A stretch of 64,000 nt of DNA from Streptomyces sp. NBC_01335. Its GTDB lineage: Bacteria > Actinomycetota > Actinomycetes > Streptomycetales > Streptomycetaceae. Shown one piece after another: positions 42,426 to 49,474 of this stretch. Position numbers and translations under genes: made by a program. Under the pieces are notes generated by a model. It was not told where the DNA came from and searched no databases. It was given only the letters and a program-made list of their open reading frames with translations. The DNA lies in contig NZ_CP108370.1 in the NCBI RefSeq assembly GCF_035953295.1, positions 3,253,001 through 3,317,000 of the forward strand, written 5' to 3'. Each line of letters opens with the position of its first letter. Positions within the stretch are counted from its first letter, which is position 1.

Positions 42426-43322
42426 GTGCTCCCGCGCCCGCCCGCTCGGGTCGCTCAGCGCTTGGCGACGAAGACGTGCGAGGCGACCTCGCTGTCCAGC
42501 TCCGCCGCCTCACCGCCCGAGCCGACCAGCACGCCGCCCGCCGCCGCCGTCACGCTGACGACGGCGCCCGGCTGGACCCCGGCGCGCCGGAGCGTGTACA
42601 TCAGCTGGGCGTCGGTCTGGATGGGCTCGCCGATCCGGCGCACCACGACGGTCTTGCCGTCGCTGCCCGGGTCCAGCTCGGCCAGGCTGACCATGCCCTG
42701 CCCCAGGAACGGATCGGCCTCGGCGTGCTCGCCCAGCTCCTCCAGGCCCGGGATCGGGTTGCCGTACGGGGACTCCGTGGGGTGGCGCAGCAGCTCCAGC
42801 ACCCGCCGCTCCACGGCCTCGCTCATCACGTGCTCCCAGCGGCAGGCCTCGGCGTGCACCTGCTCCCACTCCAGGCCGATCACGTCGACGAGCAGGCACT
42901 CGGCGAGCCGGTGCTTGCGCATGACGCGGGTGGCCAGGCGCCGGCCCTCCTCGGTCAGCTCCAGGTGGCGGTCCCCGGCGACCTGGACCAGTCCGTCGCG
43001 CTCCATCCGGGCCACCGTCTGGCTGACGGTCGGACCGGACTGGTCCAGCCGCTCAGCGATACGGGCGCGCATCGGGACCACGCCTTCCTCTTCCAGTTCG
43101 AGGATGGTGCGGAGATACATCTCCGTGGTGTCGATCAGTCCGGACATTCGTGCCCCTCATAACTGTGACAGTGAAACGTCATGCTGCCGTGTTGCCGCCG
43201 TGCTGTGCCCCTCGTCCAATTCTGACGCATCGCGCTGTCAACCGTGCCGTGCCCGTCGACAGGGCCGACCGCGGACGGCCGGGGAGGCTCTTGACAGTGC
43301 GGTGGTCCGGACCGCAACGTGA
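42426..43322 (+). CDS. adm: Antisense ORF across dmdR1, candidate adm
   Basis: A 298-codon plus-strand frame runs the full length of dmdR1 in the opposite direction. Its product is Ser/Arg/Thr-rich and has no recognised domain; on sequence alone I would call it a shadow. I list it because an antiparallel gene, adm, with effects on siderophore and antibiotic production has been described at this locus in S. coelicolor, with products near 32 kDa, a size this frame fits. That match is from memory. Confidence 0.3.
   Translation: MLPRPPARVAQRLATKTCEATSLSSSAASPPEPTSTPPAAAVTLTTAPGWTPARRSVYISWASVWMGSPIRRTTTVLPSLPGSSSARLTMPCPRNGSASACSPSSSRPGIGLPYGDSVGWRSSSSTRRSTASLITCSQRQASACTCSHSRPITSTSRHSASRCLRMTRVARRRPSSVSSRWRSPATWTSPSRSIRATVWLTVGPDWSSRSAIRARIGTTPSSSSSRMVRRYISVVSISPDIRAPHNCDSETSCCRVAAVLCPSSNSDASRCQPCRARRQGRPRTAGEALDSAVVRTAT
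42455..43147 (-). CDS. dmdR1: Iron-dependent DtxR-family repressor
   Basis: A 230-residue Fe2+-dependent repressor of siderophore and iron genes (DmdR1/DesR/IdeR). The helix-turn-helix (about 5-70) includes TTEMYLRTILELEEEGV and QSGPTVSQTVARMERDGLV. The metal-binding dimer domain has HRLAECLLVDVIGL, EACRWEHVMSEAVERRV and HPTESPYGNPIP. The C-terminal SH3-like domain follows. The ATG has GAGGGG before it. The divergent neighbour is a SIS-domain gene, as in S. coelicolor. A long antisense ORF covers the whole gene (see findings). Confidence 0.95.
   Translation of the reverse strand: MSGLIDTTEMYLRTILELEEEGVVPMRARIAERLDQSGPTVSQTVARMERDGLVQVAGDRHLELTEEGRRLATRVMRKHRLAECLLVDVIGLEWEQVHAEACRWEHVMSEAVERRVLELLRHPTESPYGNPIPGLEELGEHAEADPFLGQGMVSLAELDPGSDGKTVVVRRIGEPIQTDAQLMYTLRRAGVQPGAVVSVTAAAGGVLVGSGGEAAELDSEVASHVFVAKR
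43291..43320 (+). promoter_or_regulatory. Promoter with DasR-like operator between -35 and -10
   Basis: TTGACA (43291-43296) and CAACGT (43315-43320) are 18 bases apart. Between them sits the palindrome GGTCCGGACC (43304-43313). Over 16 bases (43301-43316) it matches the DasR dre consensus ASTGGTCTAGACCAST at about 11 positions, including both GGTC/GACC arms. Confidence 0.6.
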
Positions 43323-43390
43323 TCGGCACCTGGCCGTGGTCGGACACGACCCGAGCCGACGCCCACCCCACGCCGAAAGGGCTCCCCCCG

Positions 43391-44146
43391 ATGAGCGAGA
43401 GCAAGCTGGCCGGCCAGTTCTTCGACGCGGCCATCGGGCTGCTGGCCCGGGTCCGCGACGAGGAGTCCGCCTCCGTCGCGGCGGCCGGGGCGGCGGTCGC
43501 CGACACCATCGCCGCGGGCGGCCGGCTCTTCGCCTTCGGTGCCGGGCACTCCTCGCTCGCCGCGCAGGACGTGGTCTACCGGGCGGGCGGCCCCGCCCTG
43601 ATGAACCTCCTCGCGGTGCCGGGAACGGTCGGGGTCGACGTGATGCCCGCGACCCTCGGCTCGGCGCTGGAGCGGGTGGAGGGGCTCGCCACCACCGTGC
43701 TCGCGGCCAGCCCGGCCAGGGCGGGCGACCTGCTGGTGATCATCTCCCTCTCCGGCCGCAACACCCTGCCCGTCGAGATGGCCCGCGAGGCACGGGCGCG
43801 CGGCCTCACCGTGATCGGGGTGACCTCGGTGGCGTACGCCGCCGCCACCTCGTCCCGGTCCGCCACCGGCGGCTTCCTGCTCGACCACTGCGACATCGTG
43901 CTGGACAGCAAGATCGCGGTGGGCGACGCGGAGCTGACCACCGACGGGGTCGGCGCCCCGTTCGCCCCCGCCTCCACCGTCGTGACCAGCGCGCTGATGC
44001 AGGCGACGATGGCCGCCGCCGCAGAGGAACTGGCCGCCCGCGGCATCGAGCCGCCGCTGCTGCGCTCGGGCAACGTGGACGGCGGCCACGAGTGGAACCG
44101 GCGGGTGTTCGACGAGAACCGGGACCGGATCTTCTACCAGCACTGA
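43391..44146 (+). CDS. nagS: SIS-domain aminosugar-phosphate enzyme, NagS-like
   Basis: A 251-residue single SIS-domain protein. FAFGAGHSSLAAQDVVYRAGG and LVIISLSGRNTLPVEMARE hold the phosphosugar-binding Ser/Gly loops. VGAPFAPASTVVTSALMQ and SGNVDGGHEWNRRV complete the site. At this position in S. coelicolor (SCO4393) the enzyme has been described, as I recall, as acting on GlcNAc-6-phosphate (NagS) and as a determinant of aminosugar toxicity. The DasR-like operator upstream supports an aminosugar role. ATG at 43391 is chosen after AAAGGG. The gene symbol rests on orthology by position, not on proof. Confidence 0.75.
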   Translation: MSESKLAGQFFDAAIGLLARVRDEESASVAAAGAAVADTIAAGGRLFAFGAGHSSLAAQDVVYRAGGPALMNLLAVPGTVGVDVMPATLGSALERVEGLATTVLAASPARAGDLLVIISLSGRNTLPVEMAREARARGLTVIGVTSVAYAAATSSRSATGGFLLDHCDIVLDSKIAVGDAELTTDGVGAPFAPASTVVTSALMQATMAAAAEELAARGIEPPLLRSGNVDGGHEWNRRVFDENRDRIFYQH

Positions 44147-44190
44147 CCCGCCCGGCACCCCGCACCGACACCCCGGCGCCCCGCCCAGGA

Positions 44191-44213
44191 GGCGGACCCG
44201 GGGGCGGTCCGCC
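44191..44213. terminator. Hairpin between convergent SIS and PAS genes
   Basis: GGCGGACC (44191-44198) pairs with GGTCCGCC (44206-44213) across a seven-base G+C loop. Confidence 0.7.
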
Positions 44214-44219
44214 CGGGGG

Positions 44220-45614
44220 TCAGCCGCCCGTACGGCCGTCGAGCAGCAGCGCCAGGTCCACCGCGGAGGCCACCCGGACCGCCGCGCTCTCCGCGTGGGC
44301 GGCGTCCTCCCGCTCGAAGGCCGGGCGGTCCGCCGTACGCAGGAAGGTCACGACCCCGAGGGTCCGGCCCCGGCTGCGCAGGGCCGCGCACAGGGCGTGC
44401 GCGGTGTGCCGGGGCCAGTGGCGCTCCCTCGCCCAGGACTCCCCGGCGGGGCCCGCGCTCACCCGGACCGGGGCGATCCGGTCCAGCGACTGGAGGGCCG
44501 GGTGGCCCGCGTCGTAACGGGCGGGGAGCGAGCCCCCGGCGACCAGCAGGCAGGGGCCCGGGGCGTCGGTGGGGGTGGCCGCCGTACGGACCAGGCGCTC
44601 CCCCGCCACCAGGTCGAGCAGCGCGTGGTCGGCGAACCCGGCCAGCGAGAAGTCGAGGGTGGTCGTCGCCGCCTCCCACGGGTCCTCGCACTCGGCTGCT
44701 GCTCTGGCCGCCCGGTGCAGTTGGGCGGAGCGGAACCGCAGCCGGGCCGACGCCTGCTCGGCGGTGCGCGCTTCGGTCACGTCCTGGAACAGCCAGGCGA
44801 CCCCGAGCGGCACCGCCTCCTCGGTGAGGGGTGAGCAGAGCCGGAGGAAGCCGCTGCGCCAGCAGCGCCGCCGCTCGCCCTCGCGGCCGCGCAGGGTCAG
44901 CCAGAGTTCCGCGGGGGCGGGCGGCGCCCCGGCGGCGAGCACATGGTGGAAGGCGGCTTCGAGGTCCTCCACCCCCTGGAGGACGACCTCGCCGAGGGGG
45001 CGGCCGAGCAGGGAGGTCCGGCCGCCGCCGAGCGCCCGCGCCGCGTGCGCGTTGACGACGGTGGGCCGCAGGTCGGCGTCGACCAGGACCACGCCCCAGG
45101 GCCCGTCCTGGAAGAGCGCCTCACTCAGCGCGATGGAGCGTTCCAGGTCGATCTGGGCGTGCGCCTCGCTGAACGCGCAGTAGACCCCGGCCGGTCCGCC
45201 GCCCTCGCCGCGCATCCCGGCGGCCTGCATCCGGACGAGGACCCGGCCGCCGTCCTTACGGACCAGCGCGAACTCGTGGACCTGGCGGCCCGCGGAGTCC
45301 TGGATCGCCATCAGCCGCCGCCGCACCTCGTCGGCGTCGGGCCCGCGCACCGCCCAGCCGGCGAAGCCGTCCCGGCCCACGACCTCGGCGGCGGCCCAGC
45401 CGAGGACGCGTTCGGCCTGGCGGTTCCAGTGCGTGACGGTGCCCTGGGCGTCCAGCGCGAAGAGCGCGGTGTCCATGCCGTCGAGGAGCGCGGCGAGGAG
45501 TGCGGCGCCGGGTCCGGCCACACCCGCCGCTCGTGAGGTGCTGGTGGCGTCGGTGGCACCCGAGGCGTCCGACGCGGACTGGTCGGCCGTACCGCTGCCC
45601 ATGGAAGGACTCAT
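44220..45614 (-). CDS. PAS-PAS-GAF-like cytoplasmic sensor protein
   Basis: A 464-residue protein. PAS one (about 40-160) has DTALFALDAQGTVTHWNRQA and WAAAEVVGRDGF. PAS two (about 170-290) has GVVLVDADLRPTVVNAHAA. A C-terminal GAF-like domain (about 315-460) ends VRVASAVDLALLLDGR. There is no kinase, PP2C, GGDEF or HTH output domain, so it must signal through a partner. ATG at 45614 is chosen; the frame runs back to 45914 through the small-transcript region. Confidence 0.82.
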   Translation of the reverse strand: MSPSMGSGTADQSASDASGATDATSTSRAAGVAGPGAALLAALLDGMDTALFALDAQGTVTHWNRQAERVLGWAAAEVVGRDGFAGWAVRGPDADEVRRRLMAIQDSAGRQVHEFALVRKDGGRVLVRMQAAGMRGEGGGPAGVYCAFSEAHAQIDLERSIALSEALFQDGPWGVVLVDADLRPTVVNAHAARALGGGRTSLLGRPLGEVVLQGVEDLEAAFHHVLAAGAPPAPAELWLTLRGREGERRRCWRSGFLRLCSPLTEEAVPLGVAWLFQDVTEARTAEQASARLRFRSAQLHRAARAAAECEDPWEAATTTLDFSLAGFADHALLDLVAGERLVRTAATPTDAPGPCLLVAGGSLPARYDAGHPALQSLDRIAPVRVSAGPAGESWARERHWPRHTAHALCAALRSRGRTLGVVTFLRTADRPAFEREDAAHAESAAVRVASAVDLALLLDGRTGG

Positions 45615-45753
45615 TCCGTACCCCCGCAGAACGTGCCGTCCCCGCTGTCCGTGCCGCAGCCCTGGCGGCACGCGTACCGGCGTGCGTTTATGCACGTCAG
45701 ATACCCATTGAACTCGACCGTGCCGCGCCGCACACCTGCTTCCGATAAATAGG

Positions 45754-45782
45754 TTGTGCGGCCCGGACGAGGTTTCTAGGCT
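45754..45782 (+). promoter_or_regulatory. Housekeeping-type promoter of the small transcript
   Basis: TTGTGC (45754-45759), 17 bases, then TAGGCT (45777-45782). Transcription would start near 45789, just before the Shine-Dalgarno at 45796. Confidence 0.65.
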
Positions 45783-45815
45783 TGCCGCACACGCTGAAAG
45801 GAGGTGATCCGAAAA

Positions 45816-45854
45816 GTGCAGTCTTATCGGATTCGTGAGGTGGCTGCGGGCTGA
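45816..45854 (+). CDS. 12-codon ORF with a near-perfect Shine-Dalgarno
   Basis: GTG at 45816 encodes VQSYRIREVAAG before TGA at 45852. Upstream, GAAAGGAGGTGATCC (45796-45810) is complementary to 15 consecutive bases of the actinobacterial 16S rRNA 3' end; the AGGAGG core is 11 bases from the GTG. The peptide has no run of one amino acid, so it is not a classic attenuator leader. No operon follows on this strand. It could be a translated small protein or a ribosome-binding decoy. Confidence 0.5.
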   Translation: MQSYRIREVAAG

Positions 45855-45916
45855 CAGCCCGTCGTCGCACATCGTGCACCTCGGCAGGCTGTCTGCCGAA
45901 ACCCAAGCAGTCACCG

Positions 45917-45979
45917 ACCCGCAGGCTCGCCGGTAGATCCGGCCGGCTCCTCCTCACGGAGGGACCCGAGCCTGCGGGT
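45917..45979 (+). terminator. Three-way-junction terminator of the small transcript
   Basis: A 13-bp perfect outer stem ACCCGCAGGCTCG / CGAGCCTGCGGGT holds inner hairpins CCGG-TAGAT-CCGG (45930-45942) and CCTCC-TCAC-GGAGG (45949-45962). It can also stop pdxH transcripts coming from the other side. Confidence 0.75.
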
Positions 45980-46013
45980 TCCGCTTGTTCCGCCTCTTCG
46001 TCCGGTACGTGCC

Positions 46014-46736
46014 TCAGGGGCAGAGGCGCTCCACGCGCCAGCCGGTGGACCCGGGCGCCGGGGGGCGTACGTACCGCAGCCGGTCGTGCAGCCGGTTCTC
46101 GTGGCCCTGCCAGAACTCCACCGTCTCCGGCACGACCCGGAAACCGCCCCAGTGCGGCGGTACGGGCACCTTCTCGCCCTCCGGGTAGCGGGCCGCCAAC
46201 TCCTCGTACCGCTCGGTGAGCTCGCGGCGGGAGCCGATGACCGTGGACTGGGCGCTCGCCCACGCGCCGAGCTGGGAGCCGTGCGGGCGGGTACGGAAGT
46301 ACGCCACGGTCTCCGCGCGGCTCACGCGCTCCGCGACGCCGGTGACGACGACCTGGCGGGCGAGCGGGTGCCAGGGGAAGAGCAGCGAGACGTAGGGGTT
46401 CGCGGCCAGCTCCCTGCCCTTGCGGGACTCGTAGTTGGTGTAGAAGACGAAGCCGCTCGCGTCGAAGCCCTTGAGCAGCACCGTGCGGGAGGACGGGCGG
46501 CCGTCCGGCGCGGCGGTGGAGACCACCATGGCGTTCGGCTCGTGCAGGACGCCTCCGGCGGCGACCTGCCGGAACCAGCGGGCGAACTGGTCCATGGGCT
46601 CGGCGGCGAGATCCTGCTCGGCGAACGCCTCGGAACGGTACTGCTCGCGCATCGCCGCCGGATCGATGGTGCAATCGGAGGACGGGGAGGCGGCCGGACG
46701 GGAAGCGGACGGAGGTGTCGGGTCAGCTGTGGGCAC
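46014..46736 (-). CDS. pdxH: Pyridoxamine/pyridoxine 5'-phosphate oxidase
   Basis: The FMN enzyme that makes pyridoxal 5'-phosphate from PNP or PMP. The 240-residue product has [20 protein letters not shown], the FMN-site strands [20 protein letters not shown] and [20 protein letters not shown], and the C-terminal substrate motif [17 protein letters not shown]. The terminal WRVERLCP is the standard PdxH ending. GTG at 46736 is chosen behind AGGATGGG; the frame extends to 46844. It is divergent from the citrate-synthase-like gene. Confidence 0.95.
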   Translation of the reverse strand: MPTADPTPPSASRPAASPSSDCTIDPAAMREQYRSEAFAEQDLAAEPMDQFARWFRQVAAGGVLHEPNAMVVSTAAPDGRPSSRTVLLKGFDASGFVFYTNYESRKGRELAANPYVSLLFPWHPLARQVVVTGVAERVSRAETVAYFRTRPHGSQLGAWASAQSTVIGSRRELTERYEELAARYPEGEKVPVPPHWGGFRVVPETVEFWQGHENRLHDRLRYVRPPAPGSTGWRVERLCP

Positions 46737-46971
46737 GGGCCCATCCTGCCGCAGCGGGCCGGGGCCGAACGAGCCGGGAGCGACGCTGTCGCGCGTCGAG
46801 CGGCGGTCCTGCGCGACACGCGGGGGTGCTGTGCGGGACATCACCCTTCCTTGCCCCGGGGGAAGCCGCCACTATCGGGGGTCAGGTCCCACGGAGGGCC
46901 TTTCGGGGCTTCGGGCTTCGTACCCGGGGCCTCACCGACACAGCTCGCATCCGCACAGAGGGAGCCGCCTG

Positions 46972-48081
46972 ATGTCCGCATTCGTACCCGGACTTGAGGG
47001 AGTCGTCGCGTTCGAGACGGAGATCGCCGAACCGGACAGGGAAGGCGGGGCGCTCCGTTATCGCGGGATCGACATCGAGAACCTCGTCGGCCAGGTGTCC
47101 TTCGGCAACGTCTGGGGGCTGCTGGTGGACGGGGCGTTCAACCCCGGTCTGCCGGCCGCCGAGCCGTTCCCCATCCCGGTCCACTCCGGTGACATCCGGG
47201 TCGACGTGCAGTCGGCGCTGGCGATGCTCGCCCCGGTGTGGGGCCTGAAGCCGCTGCTCGACATCGACGCGGCGACGGCCCGCGACAACCTCGCGCGGGC
47301 GGCCGTGATGGCCCTGTCGTACGTGGCCCAGTCGGCGCGCGGGCAGGGGCTCGCGATGGTGCCGCAGCGCGAGATCGACAAGGCGGAGTCCGTCGCCGAG
47401 CGGTTCATGATCCGCTGGCGCGGCGAGCCCGATCCCCAGCACGTGAAGGCCGTCGACGCGTACTGGACCTCGGCCGCCGAACACGGCATGAACGCCTCCA
47501 CGTTCACCGCCCGGGTCATCGCGTCGACCGGCGCGGACGTGGCGGCGGCACTGTCCGGCGCGGTGGGCGCCATGTCGGGTCCGCTGCACGGCGGCGCCCC
47601 GTCCCGGGTCCTCGGCATGATCGAGGAGATCGAGCGGACCGGGGACGCCACCGCGTACGTGAAGCAGGCGCTGGACAAGGGCGAGCGGCTGATGGGCTTC
47701 GGCCACCGCGTCTACCGCGCCGAGGACCCGCGCGCCCGGGTGCTGCGGCGCACCGCGCGCGAACTGGCCGCGCCCCGCTTCGAGGTGGCTCAGGCTCTGG
47801 AGAAGGCGGCGCTGGAGGAGCTGCACGCCCGGCGCCCGGACCGGGTGCTGGCGACGAACGTGGAGTTCTGGGCGGCGATCGTGCTGGACTTCGCGGAGGT
47901 CCCGGCGCACATGTTCACCTCGATGTTCACCTGCGCCCGCACGGCCGGCTGGTCGGCGCACATCCTGGAGCAGAAGCGCACGGGCCGGCTGGTGCGGCCC
48001 TCGGCGGAGTACGTGGGCCCGGCGGCCCGGGACCCGCGCGAGATCGACGGGTACGACTCGATCACGCCGATCACGGGCTGA
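46972..48081 (+). CDS. Citrate synthase-family protein with altered catalytic Asp
   Basis: A 369-residue protein of the citrate/methylcitrate synthase fold. The first active-site His is in GPLHGGAPSRV and the second in GFGHRVYRAEDPRA. The third residue, normally Asp in NVDFY, is Glu here (TNVEFWAAIVLD). The length is somewhat shorter than hexameric citrate synthases. Streptomyces have a separate main citrate synthase, so this is a paralogue, probably acting on another acyl-CoA or with modified catalysis. ATG follows GAGGGAG. Confidence 0.85.
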   Translation: MSAFVPGLEGVVAFETEIAEPDREGGALRYRGIDIENLVGQVSFGNVWGLLVDGAFNPGLPAAEPFPIPVHSGDIRVDVQSALAMLAPVWGLKPLLDIDAATARDNLARAAVMALSYVAQSARGQGLAMVPQREIDKAESVAERFMIRWRGEPDPQHVKAVDAYWTSAAEHGMNASTFTARVIASTGADVAAALSGAVGAMSGPLHGGAPSRVLGMIEEIERTGDATAYVKQALDKGERLMGFGHRVYRAEDPRARVLRRTARELAAPRFEVAQALEKAALEELHARRPDRVLATNVEFWAAIVLDFAEVPAHMFTSMFTCARTAGWSAHILEQKRTGRLVRPSAEYVGPAARDPREIDGYDSITPITG

Positions 48082-48095
48082 GCACCGGGCCCCGC

Positions 48096-48119
48096 GCCCC
48101 GGAGCCTCACCGCCGGGGC
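48096..48119. terminator. Weak hairpin between convergent genes
   Basis: GCCCCGG (48096-48102) pairs with CCGGGGC (48113-48119), 15 bases after the citrate-synthase-like stop. Confidence 0.5.
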
Positions 48120-48155
48120 CGCTCCCCCGACCCGGCCCGGTCCGGGCGAAAGGCC

Positions 48156-48899
48156 CTACGCCCTGGCACCGCTGTCGCGCAGCAGGGCCGTGTAGGCGCC
48201 CTCCGCCGCCCGGCCCGCGACGGTGCCGGGCGGGGTGAGGGCGAGGAACGAGGCGGTGTCACCGTGGTGGATGATCCTGCCGTCGTAGACCACGGTCACG
48301 TGGTCGGCCTCCTCGGCCAGGTCGGCGACGTCATGGGTCGAGAGCAGGACCCGGATGTCGCTAGTGAGTCCCGCGAGCATGTCCCGGAACACCCGCCGCT
48401 GATACGGGTCGAGGCCCGCGGTCGGTTCGTCGAGCAGCAGCACACGGGCCCCGTGCACCAGCGCCCCGGCCACCCCGACGCGCCGCAGCTGGCCGCCGGA
48501 GAGGCGGTCGCTGCGCTCGTTCATCCGGTCGGCGAGGTCGACCTGCACGAGGGCCTGCCTGGCCCGTTTCCAGGCGTCCGGGCGGCTCATGCCCTTGAGC
48601 CAGCCGATGTACGCGACGTACTCGCGTGCCGTGAGGCCGGGCATCGGGGTGATGTCCTGCGGCATCCACGCCACGTCCTGCCGGTACTGCCGGGTGCCCG
48701 CGGCGATCCCGTCGAGGTGGACGCTGCCGCGCTGCGGGCGGGTCACCGAGGCCGCGAGCTTCAACAGGGTCGACTTCCCGGCGCCGTTGGGGCCCAGCAG
48801 GATGGAGAGCCCGTCGGGAAGGGCGTAGTCGAAGTCCTTCAGTACGGGCTGACGGCCGCGTCGGTAACGGTAGGTGCAGCCGGAGAGTTCGAGGGTCAC
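48156..48899 (-). CDS. ABC transporter ATP-binding protein
   Basis: A 247-residue ATPase. Walker A is GPNGAGKST, the Q-loop is in VAWMPQDITPM, the signature is LSGGQLRRVG and Walker B is VLLLDEPTAGLD with the H-loop LLSTHDVADL. Its GTG overlaps the upstream permease stop (GTGA). It is the third gene of a fully overlapped operon. The type is that of ABC-2/lantibiotic-immunity-like exporters, but no lantibiotic genes are visible. Confidence 0.92.
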   Translation of the reverse strand: MTLELSGCTYRYRRGRQPVLKDFDYALPDGLSILLGPNGAGKSTLLKLAASVTRPQRGSVHLDGIAAGTRQYRQDVAWMPQDITPMPGLTAREYVAYIGWLKGMSRPDAWKRARQALVQVDLADRMNERSDRLSGGQLRRVGVAGALVHGARVLLLDEPTAGLDPYQRRVFRDMLAGLTSDIRVLLSTHDVADLAEEADHVTVVYDGRIIHHGDTASFLALTPPGTVAGRAAEGAYTALLRDSGARA

Positions 48900-49474
48900 G
48901 GGGCCTTCCTCGGGGCGAAGATCAGAGCGGTCAGGCCGGCGGTGAACACCAGCAGGGAGGCGACTGCCGCCGGGACGTCGTGGGCGGACTCCGGCACGAC
49001 GGTCCACCACCGCGGCGTGTTGCCGCGGAAGCCGATCCCGACGACGAGTACGAGCCAGGCCACCGGCACCAGGACCGCCGAGGCGCCGAACACGGCACGC
49101 CCCAGCAGCATGAGCCCGGCCAGGAAGAGCACGTCGCGGCCCGCCGCCGCGGCCTCCTGCGTCCCACCGGCCGCGGCGACCAGCAGGGCGCAGCAGAGCG
49201 CCGCCGCGCAGACGACGGCGACGAGTGCGGCGTCGTACCGGCCCACCGGCCGTACCCCGGAGTCCTCCGGGGCGGGAACACGCGATTCCAGCGCGTGCAT
49301 GAGGCAGGCGACGAGCGGCACGGGCACGAAGAGGGTCAGTGCGACCCGGGGCGAACCGATGAGCGAGGGCAGGACGACCTGCGTGTTCTGCACGACGAGC
49401 AGGGGGAGCAGGAAGGCGGCCAGGGCCAGCGGGACCATGATCCTCGCCCGCCGGGCACCGATCCACCACCTCAT
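48896..49474 (-). CDS. Small membrane subunit of the ABC transporter
   Basis: A 192-residue protein with about six hydrophobic helices and almost no loops. It begins MRWWIGARRARIMVPLALAA. ATG overlaps the preceding gene's TGA, and its own stop overlaps the ATPase start. No named family is recognised; it is assigned as a permease subunit from context. Confidence 0.8.
   Translation of the reverse strand: MRWWIGARRARIMVPLALAAFLLPLLVVQNTQVVLPSLIGSPRVALTLFVPVPLVACLMHALESRVPAPEDSGVRPVGRYDAALVAVVCAAALCCALLVAAAGGTQEAAAAGRDVLFLAGLMLLGRAVFGASAVLVPVAWLVLVVGIGFRGNTPRWWTVVPESAHDVPAAVASLLVFTAGLTALIFAPRKAP

Larger units (their letters stand above)
41616..42454. other. 839-base stretch without a confident gene
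   Basis: Frames on both strands are Arg/Pro/Gly-rich and lack recognisable domains or good ribosome-binding sites. A minus-strand frame (41695-42114) has an Ala/Pro-rich product I cannot support. The region holds the LexA-like box at its left end and a strong hairpin at 42199-42236. A short real gene could be hidden here. Confidence 0.45.
45789..45985 (+). ncRNA. Candidate short structured transcript
   Basis: From the promoter a transcript of about 195 bases would carry a 15-base Shine-Dalgarno and a 12-codon ORF. A small hairpin GGGCT/AGCCC overlaps the ORF's stop. TCGGCAG/CTGCCGA (45881-45887, 45893-45899) forms a second stem. The 13-bp stem 45917-45929 / 45967-45979 encloses two inner hairpins and is followed by a T-rich run. 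It ends before the convergent pdxH stop, so it is a free-standing unit. Confidence 0.55.
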
